Positions 18,168-27,233 of a stretch of DNA of 64,000 bases are shown here, piece after piece. Source of the DNA: Jeotgalibaca arthritidis (GTDB taxonomy: Bacteria; Bacillota; Bacilli; Lactobacillales; Aerococcaceae); the NCBI RefSeq assembly GCF_011100465.1, contig NZ_CP049740.1, forward strand, positions 685,857 to 749,856, given 5' to 3'. The translations under genes were made by a program, and so were the position numbers. Within the stretch, counting starts at the first letter, position 1. Each line of letters begins with the position of its first letter. Below the pieces are notes generated by a model. That model was not told the DNA's origin. It did no database searches and saw only the letters and a program-made list of their open reading frames with translations.

Positions 18168-20600
18168 TTATGCTTTTTCAATATCTTCAGCAACAATAAC
18201 AAATAAATCAGCTTCGTCATCAAGAGCCAAGCGATTACTCTGTTGCAGCTTTGTTTTTTCAAATAAACTTCTGGCAAAGCGAGCATTTCCGAAGTGGCTA
18301 TCTCGTTTTTGGAACTCTTTTTCAAAAACAGCTTGAATGGTTTCTTTCGCATCATCCGTTAACACAAAACCTTGTTGGTGAGCGCCTGCTTCAAAAATCT
18401 CCGTCAGCTCTTTACTGTCGTAGTCGGGGAAATCAATCGTATAAGAAACACGGCTGCGAATACCAGAATTCATATTCAGCATTTGGGCCATCTCATGCGA
18501 ATAGCCTGCCATAATCACAACTAACTTATCACGGTTGTCTTCCATCTCTTTAATCAAAGTACTGATTGCCTCATAACCGAAATCATTTTCAGAACCGGAA
18601 TAAAGTGCGTATGCTTCATCGATAAAGAGAACGCCACCGTAAGCTTCTTTAATTTTCTCCAGTGTTTTAGGGCCGGTCTGACCGATGTATTGGCCAACTA
18701 AGTCATCGCGCGTTACCTCAATCATATGGCCGCGCTTCAATACGCCAATGGATTTTAAAATTTGACTAATTAATCGGGCGATCGTTGTTTTCCCTGTCCC
18801 TGGTCGGCCGGTAAAGACCATATGGAGGGCCAAGTCGTTCGTTCCATAACCCATTTCTTCACGGCGTTTTTCAGCTCGAACGTAATTGATAATCGAGCGA
18901 ACTTGCTCTTTGACATCAGCCAAGCCAACTAAACTCTGCAGCTCATCCATTAAATCTTTCATATCATCACCAAAAAGTTGGTCTGGATTAATGCCAAAGT
19001 CAAGTGGCTCTAAAATCACTAAGTCTTCCTCAGTCAGTTTCTGCTCACTCAAACGATAAGCTCGTTCACGCATAGCTGACTCCATCACATTACGAACCAC
19101 TCGCGCATTTGCAAATTGAGGGAGAACCTTTTCTTGGTTTATTTTAACTAGGAAGGCTTTTTCAGCTTCTTCTGTCAGCGTGTAATGGTTAGCTCTAGCT
19201 TGATCTGTAGCGATTTCCAACAACTCTCGGTCAGAAAAATCATCAAAATTAATCTGCATATTAATTCGGCTAGACAATCCCGGATTAGACTTCAACAAGT
19301 CCTTCATCCCCGCATCATAGCCAGCTAAAATTACGATAAAGTCATTCCGATAGTCTTCCATTGCCTTAATCAAAACTTCAATGGCTTCCGATCCATAATC
19401 ACCGTGGTCACCATTTGCTGGCGATAGGGAATACGCTTCGTCAATAAAGAGAACACCGCCCTTAGCCGCTTCAATCATTTCGCGCGTTTTTTGAGCAGTT
19501 TGTCCCATATAGCCACCTACTAAATCAGAACGATCTACTTCAATCAATTGACCTTTTTCCAAAATCCCAAGAGAATGGAAAATGTCTCCTAAAATTCGAG
19601 CGACTGTTGTCTTTCCTGTTCCTGGATTTCCAGAAAAAGCAAAGTGGTAGCTAGGCTGTTCACTCTTTTCAATCGATAACATATAAGCACGGCGCTTGTC
19701 ATATTCCATCAACTTAACAATCCGATTAATGGTTTCCTTTACTTCATCCAGTCCTACTAACTGATTCAATTCATCTAAAGCATCTTCAAGAACTGGACGC
19801 GTTTTTTTGTAAGGTTGGGCTGGCTCTAGTCCGAATGGATTAGTCATCCCCGCACGCTTACTACGTTTTGGCTGCATACTATCAATTAATGACTCTACCC
19901 TAGCCGTACTATGCGACAATGGGCGAGTCCGTTTTAAGTTTTCAAAAATCGTACGACACTCTTCAAAATCACCATGAATATAATGAGCATAAACACGGTC
20001 ATATTCTATATCATCGTCATAACCATGCTTTTCTGACTCATCAATCGACTGCAAAATATCCTCTAATGGTTTTTCCTGTTGTAAGTAAATCTTAGTCCGC
20101 AGGCGGTAAGAAGCATAATGTTTCGGCTGGCGTTCTAAAACAACAGCCAACAAATCTAACGCTTGGTCTAATTGATTTCTTTCAAAGGCAAGCTGGGACA
20201 AAATACGGGCTGCTTCCCAATTGCGTTGGTTGAGTTCATAAGCACGGTTTGCATATTGATTGGCTTCTTCTGTAAAATTCTTTTTTAAATAAAGCTGCGC
20301 TAACAAAACTAAATAAGCATCTGCTTCAGGATTGGTTTCAACTGCTTTTTGAACATAAGCAAAGGCTTTGTGGTAGTCGTGCTTACGATAATAACTAAGC
20401 CCCATCAAGTAATTGACCTGAGGATGGTCTGGGTATTGTTGATAAGCTTCTCGCAAAACAGGTCCACTACTCAATGCCATATTATGTTTAATATTGTACT
20501 CCATACCACGCAATCGATCTTCTAATTGCTGAGGGGTCATCTTGCCAGACTCATCTTCTTCAATATGATTAACGGTTTCCTCAGGTACAATTGTCTCCAT
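18168..20600 (-). CDS. TPR protein with two CbbX/SpoVK-type AAA+ ATPase domains
   Basis: The 810-residue protein has TPR-like helical repeats over about 20-240 (for example PQVNYLMGLSYYRKHDYHKAF). Two AAA+ modules of the CbbX/SpoVK/EccA type follow. Module 1 has GNPGTGKTTVAR and VLFIDEAYSL; module 2 has GRPGTGKTTIAR and VLFIDEAYAL. Each carries a pore-like GGYMGQTAQKT / GQYIGQTGPKT loop and a DFSDREL-type sensor region. Such proteins remodel partner proteins using ATP. EccA works with type VII secretion, but no such genes are visible here, so the partner is unknown. Confidence 0.88.
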   Translation of the reverse strand: METIVPEETVNHIEEDESGKMTPQQLEDRLRGMEYNIKHNMALSSGPVLREAYQQYPDHPQVNYLMGLSYYRKHDYHKAFAYVQKAVETNPEADAYLVLLAQLYLKKNFTEEANQYANRAYELNQRNWEAARILSQLAFERNQLDQALDLLAVVLERQPKHYASYRLRTKIYLQQEKPLEDILQSIDESEKHGYDDDIEYDRVYAHYIHGDFEECRTIFENLKRTRPLSHSTARVESLIDSMQPKRSKRAGMTNPFGLEPAQPYKKTRPVLEDALDELNQLVGLDEVKETINRIVKLMEYDKRRAYMLSIEKSEQPSYHFAFSGNPGTGKTTVARILGDIFHSLGILEKGQLIEVDRSDLVGGYMGQTAQKTREMIEAAKGGVLFIDEAYSLSPANGDHGDYGSEAIEVLIKAMEDYRNDFIVILAGYDAGMKDLLKSNPGLSSRINMQINFDDFSDRELLEIATDQARANHYTLTEEAEKAFLVKINQEKVLPQFANARVVRNVMESAMRERAYRLSEQKLTEEDLVILEPLDFGINPDQLFGDDMKDLMDELQSLVGLADVKEQVRSIINYVRAEKRREEMGYGTNDLALHMVFTGRPGTGKTTIARLISQILKSIGVLKRGHMIEVTRDDLVGQYIGQTGPKTLEKIKEAYGGVLFIDEAYALYSGSENDFGYEAISTLIKEMEDNRDKLVVIMAGYSHEMAQMLNMNSGIRSRVSYTIDFPDYDSKELTEIFEAGAHQQGFVLTDDAKETIQAVFEKEFQKRDSHFGNARFARSLFEKTKLQQSNRLALDDEADLFVIVAEDIEKA

Positions 20601-20840
20601 GCTTATGCCTCCTTACTGTTTCTTATTTTATATTTTCTGTCATAATGGTCAATCTATATATTACCATATTTACCGGCTATGATTCCTTTTATTTGCTTCT
20701 ATTACTTATTTTTTATTTTTTGAATCTGTTTTGAATACTGTTATAGTCTTACTGACTCTTTCTCATTGTACTCTTTTGCAGTTTTCGTGGTATGATAAAG
20801 GTAGAAAACGCATTCAAAAAAATAGAAAGGGTGTTGTCTT

Positions 20841-21488
20841 ATGGTTATTTTTTATGATCGACAGGATGCGGGTAGCCAGCTAGCAACTAAGCTGTCCCAC
20901 TACCAGCATCAAGATGTTGTTGTTTATGCCTTACCTCGAGGTGGTTTGCCAATTGCGAATGAAATTGCTCATTATCTTTCTGCGCCTCTAGAACTCATCA
21001 TTACTCGCAAAATTGGTCATCCTTTTAACTCCGAATATGCCATTGGAGCAATCTCTGAAAATGGCAAGGCCATTTATAATCCTTCTGAAATTATGAAGGT
21101 AGACGATGACTGGCTGATGTATGAAGAAGCTAAACTAAAAAATGAAATTAAAAGAAGGCGACTTAAATATAAAAAACAGGACGATTATCCGTCTTTAATT
21201 GGTAAAACTGCTATTCTTGTTGATGATGGCATCGCTACTGGCTACACCATGCTTGCGGCTATCGATGATATTAAAAAGAAAAACCCAAAAGCAATTGTCG
21301 TGGCTATTCCTGTCATCCCTGAATTCATGGCTCAAAAATTGGAGCAAGCAATTCAAGAGGTGGTTACTGTGGAACGCACACGCCATTACTTAGGGGCTGT
21401 CAGTGCTTATTATGAACAGTTTAAACAACTCAGCGATGATGATGTTATTACTAGTTTACAATTTAGAGCGAGTACGACCAATAGTTAA
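20841..21488 (+). CDS. Phosphoribosyltransferase-domain protein
   Basis: The 215-residue protein has a type I PRTase fold. The PRPP loop is ILVDDGIATGYTM (about residues 121-133), with an N-terminal YALPRGGLPIANEIA segment and LIITRKIGHPFNSEYAIGA. This form is common in uncharacterised proteins annotated only as phosphoribosyltransferase, sometimes linked to heat shock regions. No substrate base can be named. Its 3' end overlaps the end of the convergent C39 peptidase gene by 26 bases. RBS GAAAGGGTG precedes the ATG. Confidence 0.85.
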   Translation: MVIFYDRQDAGSQLATKLSHYQHQDVVVYALPRGGLPIANEIAHYLSAPLELIITRKIGHPFNSEYAIGAISENGKAIYNPSEIMKVDDDWLMYEEAKLKNEIKRRRLKYKKQDDYPSLIGKTAILVDDGIATGYTMLAAIDDIKKKNPKAIVVAIPVIPEFMAQKLEQAIQEVVTVERTRHYLGAVSAYYEQFKQLSDDDVITSLQFRASTTNS

Positions 21489-22152
21489 TAGCAGCACCTT
21501 CAATAATGTCACTATCGTACCAATTATAATTATGGAACTTTGTTTCTTCATCATCATTCGGATCGTTTAAACTGAATTGATTATCTTTAACTCCTGTTAG
21601 CAACATAATGTGGCCGACTTCTGTAAACTGGCTGACATCAACAGACACCACGACTAAGTGCCCTTCTGCTAATTCTTCTTTGGCCCATTCTATATCATTA
21701 CCGAGATTCAAGAATTCAAGGTCATGTTCTAGGGCAAAGTCACCGAAAATTTCCCAGCTTGTTCCCGCACCTTCAACATAATAGTCTTCTTGCGCCCAAT
21801 CTTTAATCGTTGAGGGTGTGGATTCTAGGCCATAATAATTGCCTACCATCGCTAGCGTGACAATAGCACAACCATTTTCAGCTATATTTCTATCGCCGTC
21901 ACTGCCGTAAGAAATATCTTTCCATTCATTTGCTGTTTGTAAAAATAAAGGCACATCACTCGTCCGCACTAAATCGACAGATGTAGCTTGTTCATCTCGA
22001 CTTGGAATGACATCAATACGACTAATGGTTGGCTCACCTTTACTATTTTTAATAACAGAAACGACTGGCTGACTTTCTTTTTGATCATGGTAATAAGTAA
22101 ACCCCATTGCTAAAAATAACAACAAAAATACGGCTCTAAAATAGTTTTTCAT
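21463..22152 (-). CDS. Exported C39-family (papain-like) cysteine peptidase
   Basis: The 229-residue protein has an N-terminal signal anchor (about 3-20). A Peptidase_C39_2 domain follows: the nucleophile Cys is in ENGCAIVTLAMVGNYYG (about residue 90), the His in EVGHIMLLTGV, and the third residue in FSLNDPND. The product acts outside the membrane, and the substrate is unknown. There are two adjacent ATG codons; the second (22152) is preferred because GAGGATAA is then 4 to 11 bases away. It overlaps the convergent phosphoribosyltransferase gene. Confidence 0.82.
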   Translation of the reverse strand: MKNYFRAVFLLLFLAMGFTYYHDQKESQPVVSVIKNSKGEPTISRIDVIPSRDEQATSVDLVRTSDVPLFLQTANEWKDISYGSDGDRNIAENGCAIVTLAMVGNYYGLESTPSTIKDWAQEDYYVEGAGTSWEIFGDFALEHDLEFLNLGNDIEWAKEELAEGHLVVVSVDVSQFTEVGHIMLLTGVKDNQFSLNDPNDDEETKFHNYNWYDSDIIEGAAINYWSYSL

Positions 22153-22322
22153 CATTTATCCTCTTTAACTTATTTAGTCTTTGTCCATTATTTTAACACG
22201 ACTCAGCTATTTTTGTAACTCCCCCTAAATCTCCTTGCAAACTCACTTTCTTTTCTTTATGATAAAAGCAATTATGTGAATAATCATACATTAATATAGA
22301 TGAACAAAGTGAGGAATGAACA

Positions 22323-22556
22323 ATGAAAGAGATTAGCCTTAAAGATACCGTGTTTGAGACAGTTTCTAAATTCCCTGAAATTCGTGAAGTTATTATCAGC
22401 CTTGGGTTTGCACCTTTACGCGATGATAAAATGTTGCAAACAGCTGGCAGAATGATGACGTTAGGTCGTGCAGCTAAGCAATTCGGTTTAAGTTATGAGA
22501 CTGTTGCGCAAAAATTAGCAGAGCATGGTTTTACAGTAAAGGAGTCTGAACTTTAA
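22323..22556 (+). CDS. DUF1858 domain protein
   Basis: The 77-residue protein consists of a single DUF1858 domain (EVIISLGFAPLRDD and GRAAKQFGL are typical). In many Firmicutes this domain precedes or is fused to DUF438/hemerythrin proteins. Here the next gene, which starts one base after its stop, is exactly that, so the two form one translational unit. It probably binds a ligand or partner linked to the sensor downstream. Its own biochemical role is not established. Confidence 0.88.
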   Translation: MKEISLKDTVFETVSKFPEIREVIISLGFAPLRDDKMLQTAGRMMTLGRAAKQFGLSYETVAQKLAEHGFTVKESEL

Positions 22557-23774
22557 TTGAAACTACAAAGTGAACGTTCAAAAGAGTTTGAAGCACGCCA
22601 AGTCATTTTAAAAGACTTAATTTTGCGGCTCCATGCTGGAGAAGACGAAGAAAACATTAAAGCTGAATTTAAAGAACACTTCGAACAAGTGAGTGCCTTT
22701 GAAATCTCCGTTATGGAACGTCGTTTAATGAGCCAAGGTATTCAAGCTGAAGAGATTATGTTGCTCTGTAATGTCCACGCTTCTTTGTTTAATGGTTCGA
22801 TTGAATCAGTCTATGAATTTAGCGAAGAACAAGACAAACCTGGCCACCCAATTCGTGTGATTAAGGAAGAAAATCTTGCTATCGAGACCGCACTTGATCG
22901 TCTTGAAAAGCTGTTAGTTGTTTACTTAGAAGAACAAGCTGCCGACTTAAAGCATGGTTTACTATTGCAACTCGACATCTTGTGGGAAATCGACAACCAC
23001 TATAGCCGCAAGGAAAACTCCTTCTTTCCTATCATGGAACGCTACGGCCTAACTGCACCACCAAAAGTGATGTGGGGAGTCGATGATGAGATTCGTCAAT
23101 TTATTAAGGATTTCCGTCTCATAATCGAAACAGACCAACTAGACCAAGCAGTCGAAGCTTTTGATAAAATGAAATACGAAATCGAAGAGATGATTGTCAA
23201 AGAAGAAGAAATCATGTTACCGATGATTATGCCATTCTTCAATGAAGATGACTGGTTGTCTATCGCTGCTGAATCAGAAGAAATTGGCTACTGCATGATT
23301 CAACCCGAAGCAAAATGGCAGCCCGAGCGCCATCAATTCCAAACAAATGGTATTCCAACTGACAAAGACGGTAATATCCAATTCGAGACTGGTTATCTAA
23401 CCATGAAAGAATTAGAAAAAATTCTAAACGAACAACCGCTTGAATTAACCTTTGTCGATGCCAATGATAAAGTAAAATACTTTAATAATGGGCCTGGCAA
23501 AAAATTATTCCCACGTACTAAAAATGCCTTAGGACGTGAAGTTTATAACTGTCACCCACCAAAGAGCCAACCCATGGTTCGTCAACTGATTGCTGACTTT
23601 AAAGCAGGCATCAAAGATTCTGAAACACTTTGGTTCCGTGCACGCGGCAATTTCGTGATGGTGACTTATAAAGCCCTTCGTGATGAAGATGGCACTTATA
23701 TGGGAGCCTACGAATATGTGCAAGACATCGAGCATATTGTTGATATTGATGACGAAAGACGATCATTTGATTAA
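22557..23774 (+). CDS. DUF438 / hemerythrin / PAS sensor protein
   Basis: The 405-residue protein has an N-terminal DUF438 domain (about 10-80), a hemerythrin-like HHE domain with conserved His and Glu (GHPIRVIKEEN and IDNHYSRKENSFFPIME, about 95-230), and a C-terminal PAS domain (about 285-400, ending in YMGAYEYVQDIEHI). Hemerythrin domains bind oxygen or nitric oxide at a di-iron site, so it may sense or detoxify these; that is inference. The start is TTG directly after the stop of the DUF1858 gene, with AAAGGAG 12 bases upstream. No ATG fits better. Confidence 0.87.
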   Translation: MKLQSERSKEFEARQVILKDLILRLHAGEDEENIKAEFKEHFEQVSAFEISVMERRLMSQGIQAEEIMLLCNVHASLFNGSIESVYEFSEEQDKPGHPIRVIKEENLAIETALDRLEKLLVVYLEEQAADLKHGLLLQLDILWEIDNHYSRKENSFFPIMERYGLTAPPKVMWGVDDEIRQFIKDFRLIIETDQLDQAVEAFDKMKYEIEEMIVKEEEIMLPMIMPFFNEDDWLSIAAESEEIGYCMIQPEAKWQPERHQFQTNGIPTDKDGNIQFETGYLTMKELEKILNEQPLELTFVDANDKVKYFNNGPGKKLFPRTKNALGREVYNCHPPKSQPMVRQLIADFKAGIKDSETLWFRARGNFVMVTYKALRDEDGTYMGAYEYVQDIEHIVDIDDERRSFD

Positions 23775-23784
23775 GTACGAACGC

Positions 23785-23810
23785 GCACCCACTAGCTGGG
23801 TGCTTTTTTT
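23785..23810 (+). terminator. Terminator of the DUF1858-DUF438 operon
   Basis: GCACCCA and TGGGTGC form a stem followed by seven T. Confidence 0.85.
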
Positions 23811-23921
23811 ATTGTCTCCAGTAAGATACAGCGACTTTTATAGAGCTGAAGCTCTTCTTTTTTATTTATAAAAGGGCTTAACATGGTACACTAAAGCTAT
23901 CATTAATGGAGGTGTTGGCGG

Positions 23922-25109
23922 ATGACTTACGACTTTGAATCATTGGTGGATCGCAGAGGGGTCGGCTCAGTGAAATGGGACCAGATGATTGCTTGGAAGG
24001 CAGATGTTTCTCCCGACGCGGTACCTCTGTCTATCGCGGATATGGAATTTAAAAATCCCCCGGAAGTTATCGAGGGACTGAAAGCTTATTTAGATGACAG
24101 TATTTTAGGTTACACGGCTCCCTATGCGAGCTTTCAAAAAGCAGTGATTGATTGGCAACAGAAACGCCATCAGTGGACGATTGAAGCGGATTGGATTGTG
24201 CATACGCAAGGGATTGTGGCTGCTTTTTATGCGGCAATTCGTGCTTTTTCAAAAGCTGGCGATGGGGTCATTGTTTTCCGCCCCGTTTACCATCCATTTT
24301 TAGAGGCGATTTTAGATAATGACCGCAAGGAAGTCAATGTGCCTTTAATCGAGACGGATGGCTATTACACCATTGACTTCGAAGGCTTTGAGAAGGCTGC
24401 TGCTCACAGCGACAATAAGATTTTATTGTTCTGTAGCCCTCATAATCCAGTTGGTCGTGTGTGGACAAAAGAAGAGCTAGAAAAGCTAGCCGATATTGTT
24501 ATTAAACATGATTTATTTTTGATTTCTGATGAGATTTGGTATGACTTTGTGGCAAGTGGTCACCACCATCATGTCACAGCAACCATCCATCCCCAGTTAG
24601 CTAGTCGGATGATTAGCTGTACCGCTCCATCTAAAAGTTTTAACTTGGCTGGCGCAGGCCTCTCTAATATTATTATTGAAGATCCTGATGTTCGCAGCCG
24701 CTTTAAAAAAGAAGTTGCCTTAGTTCGTGGTGATCTGATTAATGCTTTTGGTTATAAGGCATGCGAACTCGCCTATACCCAATCAGAAAGATGGCTAGAT
24801 GAGCTGTTAAAAGTCATTCGTACCAACCATCAATTAGTCCATGATTTCTTCGAACAGGAATTTCCATTAATCAAAGCACCTCTGCCAGAAGGAACATACT
24901 TGCAGTGGCTTGATTTTAGAGCGCTCGGTTTATCCAATGAGGAACTCGAACAGTTTCTACATGAAGAAGCAGAATTTTTCACGGATGAAGGTTATATATT
25001 CGGATCTGAAGGTGACGGCTTTGAGCGGATTAATGTGGCGCTGCCGACTAAACAACTAGACATCCAACTAAAAAAACTAAAAGCTGCCTTAGTGAGGCGC
25101 GGCTTTTAG
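23922..25109 (+). CDS. patB: MalY/PatB-type PLP aminotransferase (cystathionine beta-lyase)
   Basis: The 395-residue fold-type I PLP enzyme has SPHNPVGRVWTKEEL, SDEIWYDFV (Asp binding the pyridine N) and CTAPSKSFNLAGAGLSN with the Schiff-base Lys at about residue 235. These are the PatB/MalY subgroup motifs. Members cleave the C-S bond of cystathionine to homocysteine, pyruvate and ammonia. GGAGGTG lies upstream of the ATG. The 3' end overlaps the convergent Nudix gene by 21 bases. MalY can also act as a regulator in enterics, but nothing here points to that. Confidence 0.88.
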   Translation: MTYDFESLVDRRGVGSVKWDQMIAWKADVSPDAVPLSIADMEFKNPPEVIEGLKAYLDDSILGYTAPYASFQKAVIDWQQKRHQWTIEADWIVHTQGIVAAFYAAIRAFSKAGDGVIVFRPVYHPFLEAILDNDRKEVNVPLIETDGYYTIDFEGFEKAAAHSDNKILLFCSPHNPVGRVWTKEELEKLADIVIKHDLFLISDEIWYDFVASGHHHHVTATIHPQLASRMISCTAPSKSFNLAGAGLSNIIIEDPDVRSRFKKEVALVRGDLINAFGYKACELAYTQSERWLDELLKVIRTNHQLVHDFFEQEFPLIKAPLPEGTYLQWLDFRALGLSNEELEQFLHEEAEFFTDEGYIFGSEGDGFERINVALPTKQLDIQLKKLKAALVRRGF

Positions 25110-25661
25110 TTCAGCAAGTTTATCATTTAGTTTTTGGTAAACAACTTTCATTTCGGCTTCTGTACTTTTTTCAACAGCCTCTTCAAGCTGCATCCAAGCA
25201 ACGGCACTGTTTTCGTCTTCTTTGACTCGCAGTTTCTCGCTTTCATCAGCTTGTATTAAATAGGTGATGTTTAAATGCAGGTGTTCTTTAATCGGTTGGC
25301 CCTTCTTAACGTGAGCAGGCACAGGTAAAATTTCAATCGAATAGATACTATTTTGGACAGGTTTGAGTTGACTCAAGCCTGTTTCTTCTTGGACTTCTTT
25401 TAGAGCAACTTGAAGTAAATCTGGTTCGCCATCGACATGACCACCTAACCACGACCACGATTGATAGATGTTATGGTACGCCATCACCGTTTTTGTCCAA
25501 TCATCATTCACTACCCATGCCGATACGGTAAAGTGAGCAGCCGAATTTTCTCGCGTTAAGAGATTGTCATACTGGTCTAAATAGGCCAACATCTCTTTTT
25601 GGTCGGTTATTTCTTGTTGATTATAAGCTTGATATTGCGTTATTAAGTCACGTAATGGCAT
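25089..25661 (-). CDS. Nudix hydrolase
   Basis: The 190-residue protein has the Nudix box GHVDGEPDLLQVALKEVQEETGL at about residues 72-94. The box form is the GHxDGxPDL variant common in Firmicutes, with the metal-binding E-E-x-x-E retained (KEVQEET) and the usual first Glu replaced by shifted EP. It hydrolyses a nucleoside diphosphate linked to some moiety; the substrate is unknown. The gene overlaps the end of patB in convergent orientation. Confidence 0.88.
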   Translation of the reverse strand: MPLRDLITQYQAYNQQEITDQKEMLAYLDQYDNLLTRENSAAHFTVSAWVVNDDWTKTVMAYHNIYQSWSWLGGHVDGEPDLLQVALKEVQEETGLSQLKPVQNSIYSIEILPVPAHVKKGQPIKEHLHLNITYLIQADESEKLRVKEDENSAVAWMQLEEAVEKSTEAEMKVVYQKLNDKLAELKAAPH

Positions 25662-25759
25662 GAAATCCCTCTTTCACAGTTGGTTTTTTTACAGTATACA
25701 TCACAGGTTAGCTCTTTAGGTAAATTGGAGATACCCGTTCATTACTACACGAAAGAATC

Positions 25760-26191
25760 TCACCAATCTAAATCATCGGAATTATTGTAATCCTCACACT
25801 CAGCTTGCCAATCTGACATATTTTCTTTAATATCATCGCATAGAATCAAGTAACTTTCTTTATCAACATGACCGTGATCCAGCATAGATTTATAAAACTT
25901 CTTGATGCTTGCAGCCGTTGATTTTATTGTTACAGGTGTTGACCACATAGCTTTTCGTATGAAGAAGTCGCCTAAAAACCCATGAATTTCATTGCCGCAA
26001 CCAGCAGCCATTTCCAAAGGTTCATAATACAAAAGATAGGTATTAATATAGAAATCAACAGTAGCCAAATGATTGCTAATAGTATTCATCTTTAAATGAG
26101 TTGCTTTCAAGTCAGCTTCAAAAATGTTCAAGTATTGTTTATTTTGTTCACGGATGGTTTCAAACAAAATATCGTCTGTTTCATAATCCAT
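25760..26191 (-). CDS. Uncharacterised protein, 143 aa, all-helical
   Basis: A soluble, mostly alpha-helical acidic protein. The order of segments, with HLATVDFYINTYLL, FFIRKAMWSTPVTIKSTAASIKKFYKSML and a C-terminal acidic tail, faintly recalls the SAM-like core-binding helices of tyrosine recombinases, but no catalytic domain is present. I cannot assign a function. It lies 109 bases downstream of a MazE/AbrB-type gene on the same strand and could be its operon partner. Confidence 0.6.
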   Translation of the reverse strand: MDYETDDILFETIREQNKQYLNIFEADLKATHLKMNTISNHLATVDFYINTYLLYYEPLEMAAGCGNEIHGFLGDFFIRKAMWSTPVTIKSTAASIKKFYKSMLDHGHVDKESYLILCDDIKENMSDWQAECEDYNNSDDLDW

Positions 26192-26299
26192 TTAATAACC
26201 TCCTTTAAACTAATTTATGTCAATTTTATGTTTTTATTATACGCGGTAAATGTAGTTGCGTAACTTAGCTTTCATTAATCATCACAGCTAAATAACGAA

Positions 26300-26533
26300 T
26301 CATCGATTAATAAGCTCTTCAAGTGCCGCATTGTAATCGTCCATCGCAGCATTAACCGTTGCTAAAAAATCTTTTTCTCTATCAGATGCTTTACGAACTT
26401 CAACACCATTTTCTTTTATAACATATTCAATGTGATCTCCAGCGCTCATATCGAGTTTCTCTAAGACATCCGGTGGTAATGTCGTCATCATGCTATGCCC
26501 AGATTTTTGTGTACTGCTCTGAATTATTTTCAT
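26300..26533 (-). CDS. AbrB/MazE-type antitoxin-like DNA-binding protein
   Basis: The 77-residue protein has a SpoVT/AbrB swapped-hairpin motif (about residues 10-48, with TTLPPDVLEKLDMSAGDHIEYV) and a C-terminal helix typical of antitoxins that wrap a toxin (AAMDDYNAALEELINR). The ATG at 26533 follows AGAGGTG at proper spacing. No recognisable toxin (MazF, PemK, Doc) follows: the next gene, 109 bases on, is an all-helical protein of unknown type. It is thus an orphan antitoxin, a regulator, or the partner of a novel toxin. Confidence 0.75.
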   Translation of the reverse strand: MKIIQSSTQKSGHSMMTTLPPDVLEKLDMSAGDHIEYVIKENGVEVRKASDREKDFLATVNAAMDDYNAALEELINR

Positions 26534-26625
26534 ACTCATCACCTCTTATACTTAGTATATTGGTGTATACAATTACAATCAACTTTAACTATTAAATATT
26601 TGGGTCTCCTATTCAAATAAAAAAA

Positions 26626-26649
26626 CCATGTATGACGTATCATACATGG
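26626..26649. terminator. Perfect hairpin after the VOC remnant
   Basis: CCATGTATGA and TCATACATGG pair around CGTA. On the minus strand it is followed by T7, so it ends transcripts coming from the VOC-family remnant at 26661-26822. Confidence 0.8.
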
Positions 26650-26660
26650 CACAAAACAGT

Positions 26661-26822
26661 TCATTCAGCTAGTGTAAAAGACAGCTGCTCTGAATCACCA
26701 GATGGCGTATCTTCAACGATTGTCGTCCAATTAATACGAGAATCATCGAACAAACTCGTATAAAATTGGGCTGCTTCAAGAGCTTGCGTATCGTACCACA
26801 AATTTGGAACCAATTTTTGCAT
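26661..26822 (-). pseudogene. Truncated VOC/PhnB-like protein
   Basis: Only 53 codons long. The protein begins MQKLVPNLWYDTQALEAAQFYTSLF, which matches the N-terminus of PhnB-type VOC (glyoxalase-fold) proteins of about 130 to 160 residues, then stops after SFTLAE. GGAGGGAATCCTC lies before the ATG, so it may still be translated. A terminator follows at once, so the rest of the gene was deleted. It is missing one of the two beta-alpha-beta-beta-beta units and is unlikely to be functional as an enzyme. Confidence 0.75.
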
Positions 26823-26834
26823 GAGGATTCCCTC

Positions 26835-27155
26835 CTATATCATATAGCTACCTAACAAGAAACTTGCCACAAGTGCACATAAGGGAACAGACAAAATAAA
26901 GATAATAATACCAATAATCGAACGATCTTCTCGCCAAACAATCGCCACTAAGTTACCAAACAGACTAATAAAAGCAGCTACACCTGCTGAAAAAAGAACG
27001 AGCAGTAATAGCCAATTCAAAATCGTTTGGGTGACATCTGGGCCACCCCAAATACTGCGAATAACAGCGACAAAACCAAAGGAAAGTAAAAAATAGACCA
27101 TTGCCCAATTTGAAAGCTTACCCAACTTTGTTTTTGGCAGAAAGGTTAATTTCAT
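26835..27155 (-). CDS. Small integral membrane protein, 106 aa
   Basis: Three hydrophobic segments are visible (about residues 17-33, 43-66 and 79-103). The N-terminus is basic. The ATG at 27155 follows TGGAGGACTCACG at good spacing; a start at 27182 is less likely. The gene stops 12 bases before the start of the truncated VOC gene. I do not recognise the family. Confidence 0.7.
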   Translation of the reverse strand: MKLTFLPKTKLGKLSNWAMVYFLLSFGFVAVIRSIWGGPDVTQTILNWLLLLVLFSAGVAAFISLFGNLVAIVWREDRSIIGIIIFILSVPLCALVASFLLGSYMI

Positions 27156-27233
27156 CGTGAGTCCTCCAATTAACGTTTGCAAGTTTAATTGGCTTTATTT
27201 TACCACTCTCACTTGCTTACTGTCTTCTTTTTA

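Noticed and set aside
18168-20600. EccA of a type VII secretion system
   Set aside because: The double AAA+ domains are similar, but no EssC, WXG100 or other secretion gene lies in the window, so the name is not used.
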